A stretch of 64,000 bases of DNA. It comes from Pterobdella sp. o SKG-2022 (lineage: Eukaryota; Annelida; Clitellata; Hirudinida; Piscicolidae). How positions within the stretch are numbered: position 1 is the first letter of the stretch; each line of letters opens with the position of its first letter. The notes under the pieces are model-generated. The model ran no database searches. It had not been told where the DNA came from and worked only from the letters and a program-made list of their open reading frames with translations. The stretch spans positions 11,382,118 through 11,446,117 of the forward strand of contig OZ038320.1 of the NCBI GenBank assembly GCA_964035795.1, given 5' to 3'. The position numbers were made by a program, and so were the translations under genes. This document shows, in pieces, positions 36,735 through 49,409 of this stretch.

Positions 36735-37055
36735 ATTTATTTTAGAGGTTAAGGTTGTTGCATGTACTAAGCATACAAATTTAAAAGTCAAAGCAACTAG
36801 ATACCTATAGAAGTTGTAGCACTGAATACTTTGTTTTAACCACTAACTTTTTAAAAAAATATTTTTCAGTTTATATAAAAAAAAATTTATCCAAGAAAAT
36901 AATATTTTTGCCAACACTATTCATTTCTAGACGCGACCAAAATTAAAAGTGGTTCACAGCTTATCTTTCATAAGTGAAAGCCGGCTTTCTGATATTTCCA
37001 ATTTTTTGAATTACTAAATTTGCGTGTTCATTTTTAAAGTACATTGAAATTTAAA
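36735..37055. promoter_or_regulatory. Divergent promoter, PIGO / XRCC6
   Basis: 321 bp separate the two ATGs of oppositely oriented, apparently ubiquitously needed genes. The interval includes the GC-richer patch GAAAGCCGGCTTTC near 36975-36988, a palindrome that could bind a factor. No TATA box is evident. Confidence 0.55.
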
Positions 37056-40000
37056 ATGAGTGAATTCAATATGAATCTGAGTGATTTTGAAGATGACGAT
37101 TTTGAAGAAAAGGATATTCAAGTAATAAAAAATTATAATTAATAGAATTTATGATTATGCATCATCGATCATTTTGCTCTGCTAGTAAAATATTCTAATT
37201 ATTTCATTTAATTAAATTATTAGGATCAGAGCAGCCAGAGGGAAGCTGTGGTTTTTTTAATTGATGCTAGTTTGGATATGTTTGTTAAAGATCAAGAGGG
37301 TGAAACTCCTTTTGAAACTTGTATTAAGGTGGTTTTCAACATAGTTTTTAAAAAAGCAATAATAATATTCATTTTAAAATTAAATAATATATAATTATTA
37401 GTGTGCCAAGACAGTTCTGCAGAACAAAATAATAAGTAATGAAAAGGATCTAATTTCTGTTGTCTTTTATGCTACTGTGAGTTAGATTAATATGTGATTC
37501 ATTTTAATTTCATTAAGTTTTTTTTTATTCTAATTTCTAAATTTTCAGAAAGATTCAACAAATGAAGATTTCAAACATCTCTATATTTTTCAAGTAAGCT
37601 TCTGTATTTTTTATTGATTCTTCATTGAAATTTTGAAATTTTTAAAGGGCTTGGAACAGCCAGGAGCTCAACAGGTTTTGAAATTGGAAAAGTTAATTGA
37701 CTGTAAGTTCACATATTTTTTCATTTTTTTTTTCTATTAAATTGAAATTGATAAATTTCTATTTATGCTCTTAATCAATTTTTTGCTAATTCTTATATAA
37801 TTGAAAAATTTTTAAGTATTGAGACCCAGGGAATAGATTAAAAATAATAATACAAACTAAAATTTTCAATTCATATCTTTTTTTCTCATTTTTATTCATT
37901 TTTTAATTCACAATATATTTGACTATTAACTAAGAGTAAGTAGGTTGACCATAAAGTCAATTCTAACTAGGGTTTCAGTTGCACAATTCATAGGTTTCAT
38001 AAAGTTATACTTTATATGAAGCATGTAAAACAACCCTATTCCTAATTCATATATAAACAAATGAAAAAAACCAAATATAAAGCTTTGGAGTTAGGAGGGG
38101 ACCTATTGTTTGGTCATTCAGCTGATTACTTGCTATCTGATGCTTTTTGGAGCTGTCTCAACATTTTCCAAAAGTGGTCTGCATCAGTTTGAATTACTTA
38201 ACAATATAATTAATGAATATATTTTTTAGATGTTAGGATATATCGTACCTGATTGTGTATATGATTCATCAACTAGCAGTTTCATTCAGCTATTATTTTA
38301 TTCAAGTCGGCTAACTGCTATAAAAAGGAACCTTCGTCAAACCTTATAAAACAAACTATCAAACCTTAGTGCTCAGTATCTCTTAATTAGGCCTATAGAG
38401 CTGAAACTCTCTTGGTTCAATTTTATTTTTCACTTTTTTTTTGAAAGCCAGGTAGTGTATTAAATGGTAAGAAAATGTAAGCTTGAAAAAAAGTGACTTT
38501 TGTTACAAAAGAATTGTAGTTGATGAATTGAAATGTAAGTCAATGAGGAGATAAGATTGCGAAATTACTTTGTAAATGGAATCAACTTGGTCAAACTTGG
38601 CATAGACATGATAAATGGAAAAAATTATTCACAAATCCAACATACATAAGTAAAAGAAATGTAAAACTATGATGAAAATGATTATACTGTATATACTCTG
38701 AAATTTTTTTTATTTTTTGGCATTTTTTATACATTTTTTGATAATATTATCTTTGTTACGCTTCACCATCATTCAGCACAACGGTATTAAGATCCAAGAG
38801 GTTACTATTATTTAGTAATAATGACAATCCACATCCTGACAACAACCCTCTACTTGTGAGTTTCGATTTGTGTTTTATGGTTCATATCATAGTCTTTGTA
38901 CCCATTAGTGTTCTGTTGTACAAAATTTTCGAAGTTTTGATATTTTCATGATTTGCTTTAATTGCTACTCAGTTGATAGGAAAAAGCCTATTCTTACATC
39001 AGTGTGGGCTTCATTTATTTTTCCCATTGCTTATACCAATGGCGTGCTATCTCTACTGTCTAGTGTTACTTATAATGCCAATTTATTCTACTAAAACAGA
39101 AGCAATGTAAAGTGAAGATAGAAGATCTTAAACAAAATGGTATTGAGTTTGTTCTTATGCATATCAATAAGCCTGACCAGCCCTTTAATGCCAATCTTTT
39201 CTATAAGGTTACACTTACGAAATTAGCAATCATGAAGTATCATTCAATTGAATTTGTCGAAAATTTTAGTTTTTGAAAGAAATTAATGTATCTCAAATCT
39301 TCCTCATTTTACGATAAATACCAAGAACACTCAATCGATTTTTCTATCTACTTATATCTATTCTTTTTTATTTCTATCTAGCTAATCTATCTATTTGTTT
39401 AGCTAATTTATCTATCTATCTATATCTATCTATCTAACTATCTACCGATTTATCATCCATCTGTTCAAACAAACATCAGGAACTTCTACCAGATGATGGT
39501 GAAGAATTGCCAGATGCTTCAGAGAGGTTTGAAGAATTACTAGCCAGGTAGTTCTATTTTAGTAATTCAAATTAATTATCATTATATTGTTCAAAGTTGA
39601 TCTTTTCTGCTTTTCAAAATTATTAAAACTAAAATAAAAATTTTTATCAAATATATTTATGAAAAATGTCACAAATTATGAATTACACATAAAATTTTTT
39701 TTTCTGTAATCTTAACTGAACATTCAATTGTCATTTTCATATTTTCAATCTATTTTCAAAAAGTATTAGCCTTCTATTTGCAACTTTATCTTTTAACACA
39801 CACACAGAGCTCGCATGAAGAGTCATAAGAGGAGAATGTTGCAGCACATCCCCCTGCACCTTGATCAACAGCTCTCCATCCCTGTTGCTGTGTTCGTTCG
39901 TACTTAATGTTTTTTGTTTGTGTCTATTTGGTTACCTTACAAATTTGAGTGTGAAATTTTGCATTTTTGAATTTTTCTAAAATTTGTTCGCTATTGTAAA

Positions 40001-43000
40001 GCTTTATCGGCTTCATTTGTCTGCATTTTCTTACATATAAATGTGTTATTTTAAGATAAATAAATTGTCGAATGTTCTGGACTGGCGTTAAACTGCGCCG
40101 AAGACAGCGCCTTCTATTATAAGCTGGCTAACAGAAGACTGATAGCAGGTTTCGACAAACTGATATTCTGGTGTCATTGTCATTTGACTTGGTGGACGTG
40201 CATTTTTTTACAATGACAAGGCCAACTGCTCAAGTGTGGAACGGCGTATCTTGAATTCGATAATTTCAAGTTTAACGTTACCTCGGGCTGGCAGTCTATA
40301 AAAAATTTTTCTAAATAAATGACATTTTTTTAATAAATTGCTTTTATATAGTATCAATAATCTACCCCAGTTACAGGGACATGTACAGCAGTATAATCTA
40401 ATTAGATTAATTAATTAAATATATGTAAAATTTTCAACTTTTTATATACAAAAATGAAGTTTTCATTATTGACGCCAAACTCTCATTGTTGAGTATTATG
40501 TTCCAACTTTATGAGAAGAAAAGCAAGTTTTCATAAACTTTTTATTGTTCGACTTACAGGTACAATATGTGTTACCCATGCAAAAAGACTTCTGCTGTCA
40601 AGTTGTATAAAAAAGACAACCAATTGGTCACTTCAAGCACTAAAACCATCAAAAAGGTTTCTTATGGTGTGCTAAAAAGATTTATTTCAACTGTTTTGCA
40701 TATTTACATACTGATAAGCAGTCTAAAAAAATATTTAGTTCGTTGTGTGAATATCATTATCCAACAAGTATTTTAACACAAGCAAATGAGTTTGAATGAT
40801 ATTGTTAATTAGGAGTCAGGGGAAGAAGTGCCGAAGGAGGAGTTGATGAGGGGGTTGAAGTTTGGAGGCAGGAATGTGCTTTTCACTGAACAAGAGCTTA
40901 ATGATCTCAAGTTCTTCAAATATCCTGGTTAGTGGATGAGTTTATTTTCCAATTTGTGAATCATTAACTATTTCTTGTACCAAAAATGAATGTCTTTTGT
41001 GTTTTCAAGATATCAAACTAAAATTTTTGATTAGATTTCAGAACATAGAGGATCAAATCAAACCAAATCAATTACGAATATGATTATAATGGCATTAACT
41101 TCAAGAGTTTCTAGACCACTGAACTATGAAGTCACAATAACTAAATGCTTGGTAATATAATGTAAGTTTTCATAGATATGAAAATTTTAACAATGAGTAT
41201 GCAAGTATAACTAAATAAAATAAAATAACGGGAACTAAGGTTATAGGAAAGAAGTCTGTTGTTTGGAACAAAAGAAGCGATAATAATACTTATATAAATG
41301 ACATTTAGAAAAAGGAGTTGGTTTCATGAATGTTTTATTTTTATTTAAATCTGTGATAATTAAAAATATGTATATAGATAAAACTTGCAACAAAAAACTT
41401 TTGACCAATCAAATGTTAATTTTAGACGAAATTTTTACAACTTCATTGTCTTCATCTTCTTTAGTGGCACTTCCATATCACTACAAATGAAACCAGAAAA
41501 TGCTTATCTTTTCCTTTTATTGTTACATTTTTTTATATTAATTAAATGATTTGTTTTACCTTTTATAGAATTTTTATGACATTGGATATTAGTTAAAAGT
41601 AGCTCAGTAAATACACCACATAAAATTGGTTTTTGCTCTGATCGACGTTTGTGAGCATTATTAAGCATTATTTCTTTTGAATCAACACCATAATGTATGT
41701 ACAACACAGGCTTGTATTTATTGGGCTTCAAGGACAAGTCAAGTCTGCAAGCCCACCACCACCTCAAACCTGCCCAGTTCATTTACCCTTATGAAAAGGT
41801 CTTTAATCGTTGTCCACACAACTTTTGTTCGATTTTTCATGAGTATAAATATAATTTTTTAAATAGAAATTTATAGAGTATTAAATTAAATTTTTTTATC
41901 CTACAAATCATATTAAATGGAAATGTATAAACAGTAGCGAGATGTTGACTAAAATGAAGGCAACGTTGAATGTGACTGTAAACACAGGGAGAGGCAGCAG
42001 GGACTAGCTTGTTTAGTGCACTGTTGAGTGGGTGTCTGAGGAAACAAGTGGTGGCTTTGTGTGAGTACGTATCCCGACAGAACGCCCCTCCTAGGCTTGT
42101 AATGCTCTGTCCACAGGTGCCTATGTGTGTTCATTCATTCGTTGTCTTTTTTTTATAATACCCCGAGCACCCTAGTCTTGTTGGGTGCTCTTCATGTCCC
42201 CATCAAGGCCGTCCAGTGGTCGAGAAGCTCAGCCGCTCTCACGGGGTCGGTTCACAGACTCTCGGGGCCCAGTGTGGTATTTATTTTGGGGCAGGTGAAG
42301 AGGTGAGGGGTGTCGTGAATGTGTGTTTGGCAGAGTGGGCATGAAGGTGAGGGATGAGATGAGGGTGAGATTTTGTTGAGGTATGAGAGGATGAAAGGTG
42401 ATTTATTTGATCTGAGTTGGGTGAGAGTGCGGCGAGTGTGGTGGTCTAGGGTGGTTTCTGATTTATGAATGGGTGGGGGTTGCTTGCTGAGGATTTTGTT
42501 GTGAGTGGATGATATATAGTCGTGTACTATTTTTGTGGGTATGGTTTTCATGTTGTTTTTTATTTTTGTGTGAGAGGTGGTCTGGGTGGAGGAGGGTATG
42601 TTTAGGGTGTAGTTGATGTTGTTGTTGAATGTGGATTGTTTTTTGTATCTTGGGTGGGCTTCTTGTGTGAGTGAGGTGGGAGGCTTTTTGTGTGATTTGT
42701 GATGCGTGAAGTTTGAGATGGTTTTGGAGTGGGAGGATTTTGGTCTCTGAGTGGAGGTGTTGGGTGTTGGTGTCTAGGGTGCAGCCAGTGATTGTTCTCA
42801 AGGCTTCGTTTTGGATTTTTTGGAGTTTGTTGAGAGAGGTGGATGAGATGATGGATGACCAGATGGTGTTGGCGTATTCGATGATGGGAAGGAGTAATGT
42901 TTTGTATGGGGTGATAAGTGTTTCTTTGCTTTTTTCCCAGTGTGTTGATGTGAGGAGTTTTAGGAGATTGAGTGTTTTTTTTTTGCTTTAGTGATGGTGT

Positions 43001-45861
43001 TGTCTGTGTGGGTGGAGTATTTTAGTTTGTGGTCAAAAGTTAAGCCAAGGATGGTAGGGTTTGAGGTGGTGGGGATGGGAATGTTGTTGATGTGGATGTT
43101 CAGGGGTTTGTTATATTCTGATGGGTCTGGGGTCATGAGAGTTGATGTGGTTTTGGTAGGGTTGATTTGTAGGTTGTTATTGTGAGCCCGTGTGTGTATT
43201 TCATTGAGGTATGGGAGGAGGTTCTGGGTGGCTGTGTTGATGTTGGGGTGGCATGATGTTATAGTGATGTCGTCTGCGTAGGTGATGAGGTAGAGTGAGC
43301 TGATTTTGGGGAGTGGTATGTCTGAGAGGTATATGTTGAAGAGAGTGGGTGATAGGACGCCCCCTTGGAGGACACCTGCTTTGATGTTTGTGTGTTTTGA
43401 TGTGTGATTGTTGTATGAGGTGTATTGTCGGCGGCCTTTTAGGTAGTTGGCCAAGAATTTGATTATTGTTGTAGGAATGTGGGTGTTGTGTATTTTGTGG
43501 ATGAGTTGGTGGACGTTGACCGTGTCGAATGCTTTAGTCATGTCGAAGGCGGTGAGGATTGTTCTATGGGGGGTTTTATTTTATTGAAACCAGTGAGTAT
43601 GGTGTTATTGATTTGATGTAGGGCTGTGGTGGTGGAGTGTGCGGCTTTGAAGCCGTGTTGGTGTGTTGGGAGGATTGTATTAGTAGTGATGTGTGGAAGG
43701 ATGATTTTTTCTAGAGTTTTTGCTATGGGAGAGAGTGAGCTATTGGTCTGTATGAGGAGGGGAGAGAAGGGTTTTTGTTGGGTTTGGCGATGGGGATGAT
43801 TTTGGAGGTTTTCCATATTTGGGGTATGGTGTTTGTGTTGATTGTGATGTTGTAGAGGTTGGTTAGGTGTTTGATGGCTATTGGTCCTAAGTGTTTGAGA
43901 TGTTTGATGTTGATATTGTCTGGTTCTGAGGAGTTGTTATTTTTAGATTGTTTTATAGCGAGGATGTATCTCATTCGGTGATTGTTATTGGGGTAGATGT
44001 GAGTGATTTGGTGAGTTTGTTTGTTATTCTGTGAGTGGGGTTGGAGGAGTGTTTTGTGGTTGATTTAAAATATTTATTTAGTGTGTTGGCTTTTTGTGTG
44101 TCTGTGTGGGCTGTTTTGTTGTTGTGAGTGATGGTTGTATTGGTGGGAGTGGTAGGTTTTTTGGGGTTGAGGGCCTTTACTGTGAACCATAGGATGTCTT
44201 AGATTAAGTGTTTCTGTGGTTCAAAACTTTATTTTTGTTTAGCATAGTATAGCCTTTTGAAATCTTGTTTGTTAATGAGGCAACTTACTATTGACAACAT
44301 GCTTATGTTTCATGAAACAGTAAGACTCCTCCAAATTTTAAAAATTGAAAAAAATTTTTAGTTGATAATAATCTTCATACGCTAATATTAGTTGGCTTTT
44401 TTGTGCTACTATATCAAATATTATAGTTTGGTCTGGAGCTTTTGCTCCAAATGCTTACGAGATGACTTCATCTTGTTAATTAATTAAAGGACTTTCCCAC
44501 GTTAGACACAATCACTATCGATCGTTTTTATTCAATATGATGCCTAGAGTTTGAAACCACTGCAGAGTGAAGAGCTGGATAGCACTCGAGTACAAGTGAC
44601 TCCCCCAGGCTTCCACCTCATCTACCTGCCTTTCAAGGAGGATGTGAGACATATAATCATGGACTCTGAGGCTCCTAAAGGTCACGCACCCTGGTTTTAC
44701 TATACTATTGGTTTTTCATATGATATGTTAGCATTCACTATCGAGTATATGGAGATAAATAGTTGATTTCGTATGAGGAATTTTGTATTGATAATAACAA
44801 TAATAATAACTATTTATATAGCGTCAAGGAAATCAACTAAGGCGCAAAATCAATAATAACTATTTATATTGATGTGTTGAGATAATCTGAAACTAGTTAT
44901 TACTATTTAATTTTCCTATAAACATGAATATGAATTTATTCCGTGATTTTGATGTTTTCAAATATGGATTTTAGCAAACAAACAAGAGGTGGAGAAGGCG
45001 AAAGAGTTGGTGAAGAAGTTGCAGTTTCAGTTTTCTTGTGAAAACTTCGAAAACCCCCATTTGCAACATTTCTTCTCGTGCCTCGAGGCCATGGCCTTGG
45101 AAAGGGAGAACCCTGAAGAAATATCAGATTTTACACGTTAGTTTCTTTTTAAAATAGCTTCTGATAATGCAATATAATAATTTTCACCGAGTTTTAAGCA
45201 GTTTAAACGTTTCTTTCCTAGTTATTTTTAATTAGTTATTTTAATAAGGAGAAAGTTACAAAATAAACTCAAATGATATATTATAAATGCAGAGCTAATT
45301 ATTATTAAAGGCATACGACTAATCTATCAGAGCTAATAGAATAGTTAAATGAATTTCAGTTCTTTCGCGAAACATTCCTATTGAAAAATTTTTAAATAAA
45401 ATTGGAACTTATTATTTCAAATTTCATTTTTTAAACACAAACAGAACCAGACGAGGATAAGATAGAGAAGAGAGCTGGCAGGTTGATGCGGGAGTTGAAG
45501 GACATGATAGAGGCTAGAGTGGAGGTGAGTAAGAAGCCACAAACCAAACAAACTGACATGGATATTGAGCATGAAGCGAGGGAAGGAAGGGTGAGTTACT
45601 TGTGTTTACTATTTTGGTTATGCATTTTGGCTCTAAATTATTTTTAAAATTTTAACTCTATTCAAACTTCATGAGTTTTGAGCGTACTGAACATTTCATA
45701 AGATAAATTCATGAAGTTTTTGATGCTCCAACCTTCACATACAGCTGCATAGGTTGACAGTGCCAGTGCTACGGGGAGTACTCAAACGTTTGAACATAGA
45801 AGTGGACAAAACACGTAAAGCAGACCTCATTGCTGCCCTTAATAAGCACTTTGGTCTTTGA
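37056..45861 (+). CDS. XRCC6: Ku70, X-ray repair cross-complementing protein 6
   Basis: Eighteen exons: 37056-37121, 37224-37328, 37402-37476, 37549-37593, 37648-37702, 38083-38173, 38777-38855, 39100-39207, 39480-39547, 39808-39891, 40560-40656, 40813-40927, 41710-41798, 41988-42116, 44548-44680, 44975-45136, 45445-45590, 45745-45861. Phases close for 587 aa (human 609). The acidic N-terminus precedes a vWA-like domain (VVFLIDASLDMF, GHSADYLLSDAFW, LLLFSNNDNPHP). The Ku core has LLGFKDKSSLQAHHHLKP, TSLFSALLSGCLRK and VQVTPPGFHLIYLPF. The last exon is a SAP DNA-binding motif (LTVPVLRGVLKRLN...LIAALNKHF). Ku70 pairs with Ku80 to ring broken DNA ends in non-homologous end joining. An AATAAA lies at 45909. 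Introns contain a LINE, a tetranucleotide repeat and a hairpin-bearing repeat. Confidence 0.95.
39345..39452. repeat. TATC/TATCTA microsatellite in XRCC6 intron 8
   Basis: Imperfect repeats of CTAT/TATC fill about 100 bp, ending some 25 bp before the exon 9 acceptor at 39479. Confidence 0.85.
40074..40402 (+). repeat. Hairpin-bearing interspersed repeat, copy a
   Basis: This is homologous end to end with the reverse complement of 48456-48752. The left end reads GGCGTTAAACTGCGCCGAAG and the right end GGGACATGTACAGCAGTATA. An internal inverted repeat (around ATTGTCATTTGAC and ACAATGACAAGG) is preserved as a stem in both copies with different bases. No coding capacity. It lies in XRCC6 intron 10. 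Confidence 0.75.
42150..44212 (-). mobile_element. LINE-D copy 2 (Jockey/I-like), in XRCC6 intron 14
   Basis: Antisense to XRCC6. On the minus strand successive ORFs encode PDNINIKHLKHLGP (43910), RTIAHS-type start of the polymerase, and a 193-codon stretch (43541-42960) with AFDTVNVHQLIHKIHN, GVLQGGVLSPTLFNIYLSD, an intact YADD (ITYADDITIT) and LGLTFDHKLKY. The C-terminal Cys/His segment CPLCQTHIHDTPHLFTCP lies near 42290-42340. Its 3' end carries a short A tract at 42152-42160. The coding strand is very poor in G, so the proteins are rich in Thr, His, Asn and Pro. Frameshifts near 43540 and 42800 and 5' truncation make it inactive. Confidence 0.9.
44790..44872 (-). mobile_element. LINE 3'-tail remnant in XRCC6 intron 15
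   Basis: AATAATAACTATTTATATAGCGTC followed by GGCGCAAAA resembles the reversed CR1/L2-like 3' ends at 19060 and 18580, with an AATAAT microsatellite tail. An imperfect second copy of the phrase follows at 44850. Confidence 0.5.
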
Positions 45862-45914
45862 ATTTTGTATTATATTGTATCGGAACTTAGAATATGTATC
45901 AGGTTATAAATAAA

Positions 45915-46980
45915 GTTTGTAAGTCATTATTGAACTGTTTTTTTTTAGATATGTGTTACGATAGGTTGCAGATCATGAGGCTTTTAGATTGTTTAATAGT
46001 TGGATGTGGTTTCCACTTTATTGTTCCATCGCGTTAATTATATTTTGGCTTAGAAAAATTTCAGTCATTAATTCTTATTTTTCTATGTAGAAACAAAAAT
46101 TATCAAACTGAACATTACTAAGCAAACTTGATTTTAATGCTTGTTATTTTATCGCATCTTGCATCCTAAGAGTACGATTGTATATGTATCTCAAACCTGA
46201 AATAAAGATTTATGCTGGCAAGTTTTTGTTATGGAAACACGAGATTCAAAAGTGATATGGTTTATTCAATTACACCACAAAATTTCTTCCATAAACAGAA
46301 CAAACATATTTTCCAAATCCGAATCAACATAGTTTATATACAAAAAATGCAAATAAGCCTACTAACCGCTAAATGTAATAAATTTAATCACTATTGAACT
46401 AGTTAATGAGCTTTGTAAAGATTTTTAAAAAAGTATTCCAATTGATAAAAATATGCGTGATAAAATTTGTAGGCACTTGGGTTAATCACAAGTAATTGTT
46501 CTAGCGATGTCTAATACTCAAGATTAAAGTTTTTGCAACTACCGAATAAATGAAATCAAACTCAGATTGTCATTAAAATATATAAAGCTGCATATAAACA
46601 ACGTGGACATCATGAAATGTTTCAATGGAAAATGACTAATCAATTTAACAATTTTGTTTATAAACAAATAAATTTCATCAAAGATATATTTTTAAAAAGT
46701 GCTTGATAAACATCATAAAAAAAAGTATCGAATAAAAAGAATACAATGCCAAATTAAATTTCTTAAACAAAAATTTGCAGTTACCGCTGAACAAAAATTG
46801 CATGAAAATCCCACGCCAAAACAACAAAAAGGATTGTGCATGAATTGATTTACATTTTCAACCTCAAAGGCCGATTATAATCAAGTTTATAATACAAATT
46901 AAATAATTACTTTTTTACCACATTTAATCTTTATATGAATTCGAGGTTGTTGAAGTTTCACATCTATTTAGTTCATGTCA
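45915..46980. other. Convergent interval between XRCC6 and the zinc-finger gene
   Basis: Mostly AT-rich and probably the 3' UTR of the minus-strand zinc-finger gene on its right side. A further AATAAA occurs near 46199. No exon or repeat recognised. Confidence 0.45.
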
Positions 46981-49343
46981 TTACGAGGAACTAATAGCGT
47001 TTTTAGCAGTGTCCTTGTTCTCATCAGCATTTTCATGGTACGTATCATTAGTACTTGTTACATAACTTCCTACTATAGATCCATGACTATCTTGGTTATT
47101 TCCTTCATTTACCGCACTTTTATTTTCTGTGTCATTATCTCGACTAACAACATGGTGATTATTGAAAGAAAAATCAATGGTATCACCGTCGACTCTGATT
47201 GAGGATGAAGGCTGCGGCGATGATGAGGATGTTACTGACAAATTCATGGCGCCCCTCTTACTAGATGATTCGTTAGGTGAACGATCCTCAGTAACAAATG
47301 GTAACTCATTAAGATTGATATTAGGGTTAGACATTTTAGAAATGTTATTGTTAACATCGTGCATCAAAGGTATGTTAGCATGGGCGACTTCAATGCTTGA
47401 AGTGGTAGCTAGCACGTTGGGCGCACCTGTCAAATTTTCAGTGCTTTGGATGAGGTTGTTATTTTGAATAAAGAAAATACCATTGGAACCTTTCAAAGCT
47501 TGGTTGTTGTTCAGGGTATTTTGTATGAAACTTAAATTCGTATTTTCCTTTATTTTAGTATACGCCAACAACTGGTTTTGTGTTGGCTGAATATTATTGT
47601 TTAAGGTATTTGTGGTCGAATCATTACTTTTGCTTATTAAAACAACATTTCCATTATTATTCCTATCAACAGTTATGAAATCTGCATTTACAACATTTGT
47701 ATTCATGGTTTTAGCTGCGGTAGTAATGGAATTAGTAGTGCTTTTGGCATTTCCATTACTTGTCAAAACCGCGCCATTATGTCTCTTTTGAATATGCTTC
47801 CTTAACTCAATAGGAAGCAGAAATGACTCATTACACTCGGGGCATTTGTGTTTCTTGGAATCGGTCCAATGGTTACGAAGCTTATGTATTCTCATGGCTC
47901 CTGCTGAATAGAAACTGTGCTCACACTGGTCACACCTAGAAAACAAGACTAGTTAATGTGTCATCAAATACATAAATGACTAACATTTATAGACTCAAAT
48001 CATTATAACTGTAGACTTTATCGCCTAGGCTTAGTCAGCAGTGTGAATGACATAAATTATCTAACTTTTAATTATTTCATATTGCTTAGGATATTCCAGT
48101 TTTGATTTATTAGCCAAATTATGTAAAGTTTTACAAGATATAAAAAAAAACTTAGTGAGCGTGATTAAAGTACTAGCCTAGGAACAATACGATAAAAGTA
48201 AATACAATATTGTACAATTGTATTATAATATAGTGAAATAAACCTACTTATACACATGTAGGCGGGTGTGCATGGCATTGACATGATTCTTGAGGTAACA
48301 CTTGGTTGAGAGGAAAATACCACAAAACATGCATTGAAACTTCTTCACCCTTCCTCCTTGACCTGATGTAATCATTCAAAAATCCTTCAAACATTTTGAA
48401 AAAGAACATTTCTCATCAATTAAATTCTTTATATAATAATAATAATAATATCCATATTAGATTATACTGCTGTAGGTGTCCCAGTAGCTGAGGTATACAG
48501 CAGTCGGCTAATGAAAGCCATTTTTAGTTGGGACAAAGTTTTCATAGAACTGCCAGCTAACGTCCAACTTGAAACTATCGGATTTCAAGAACCGCCGTTC
48601 CCACAGTTTGCCTTGTCGTTGTCAATAAAGAAGACAACTGACAACGATACCTGTTACTGAAGTCTACTGTTATCCAGGTTATAACAGGAAAACAGTCTCA
48701 AATTGGAGACGCTGTCTTCGGTGCAGTTTAACGTCATGCCCAGGACCAATATAGTGAAATGAAATCATATATATTGAAATAGCAGCTTTAAAAAAAATTA
48801 TATAAAGAACCAAAGGATGGCAGTGACTGACCTTTTCCTTGAGGCTGCTGCTGAGTATTTTGTACCTGCTGCAGTTGTTGGAACTGTTGAGCATCAAACA
48901 ATTTAATGTCTTTTTTACTGTCCTCTGAATCCACCTCTTTCTGCACATTTATTAATAGTCATATACAATAAAGTGAATAATAAAAACAGAAAAATGTTAT
49001 TTTGCTAAGATAAACTTGAAGTTTTTAAGCAAACAAGAGACAAAACATAACCTTAATGGTCTGCTGTTGCAAGTTAGTGTTGTTGAGTATGTTGATTGTG
49101 TTCAAGTTATTTTTAGTAAAATTATTAATGTTCTTGTTGTTGAAATCATTATTACTGTTAGCGTTGATTGAATTATCATTATTTAAAGCGACATTATTGA
49201 AGACATTGTTGCTATTGAGACTAAATGATTCAGTGGCTGTAACCATGTCAAATGAAGGCAAACGATGAGCTAATGTCTGGATGTCTGGCAACTTTAAAGA
49301 AGGCTGCAGTAAAGTTTGATGTTTATTGATCAGTGTATGCGTA

Positions 49344-49409
<66 letters not shown>

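Noticed and set aside
36735..36791. Extra 19 codons at the start of the PIGO ORF.
   Set aside because: The upstream start is not an ATG, and starting at MKHIF places the signal-anchor at the N-terminus as in other PIG-O proteins.
47162..47791. Plus-strand ORFs of 60-100 codons opposite the zinc-finger gene.
   Set aside because: They are shadows of the Asn/Ser-rich minus-strand exon 7, whose frame contains two intact C2H2 fingers.
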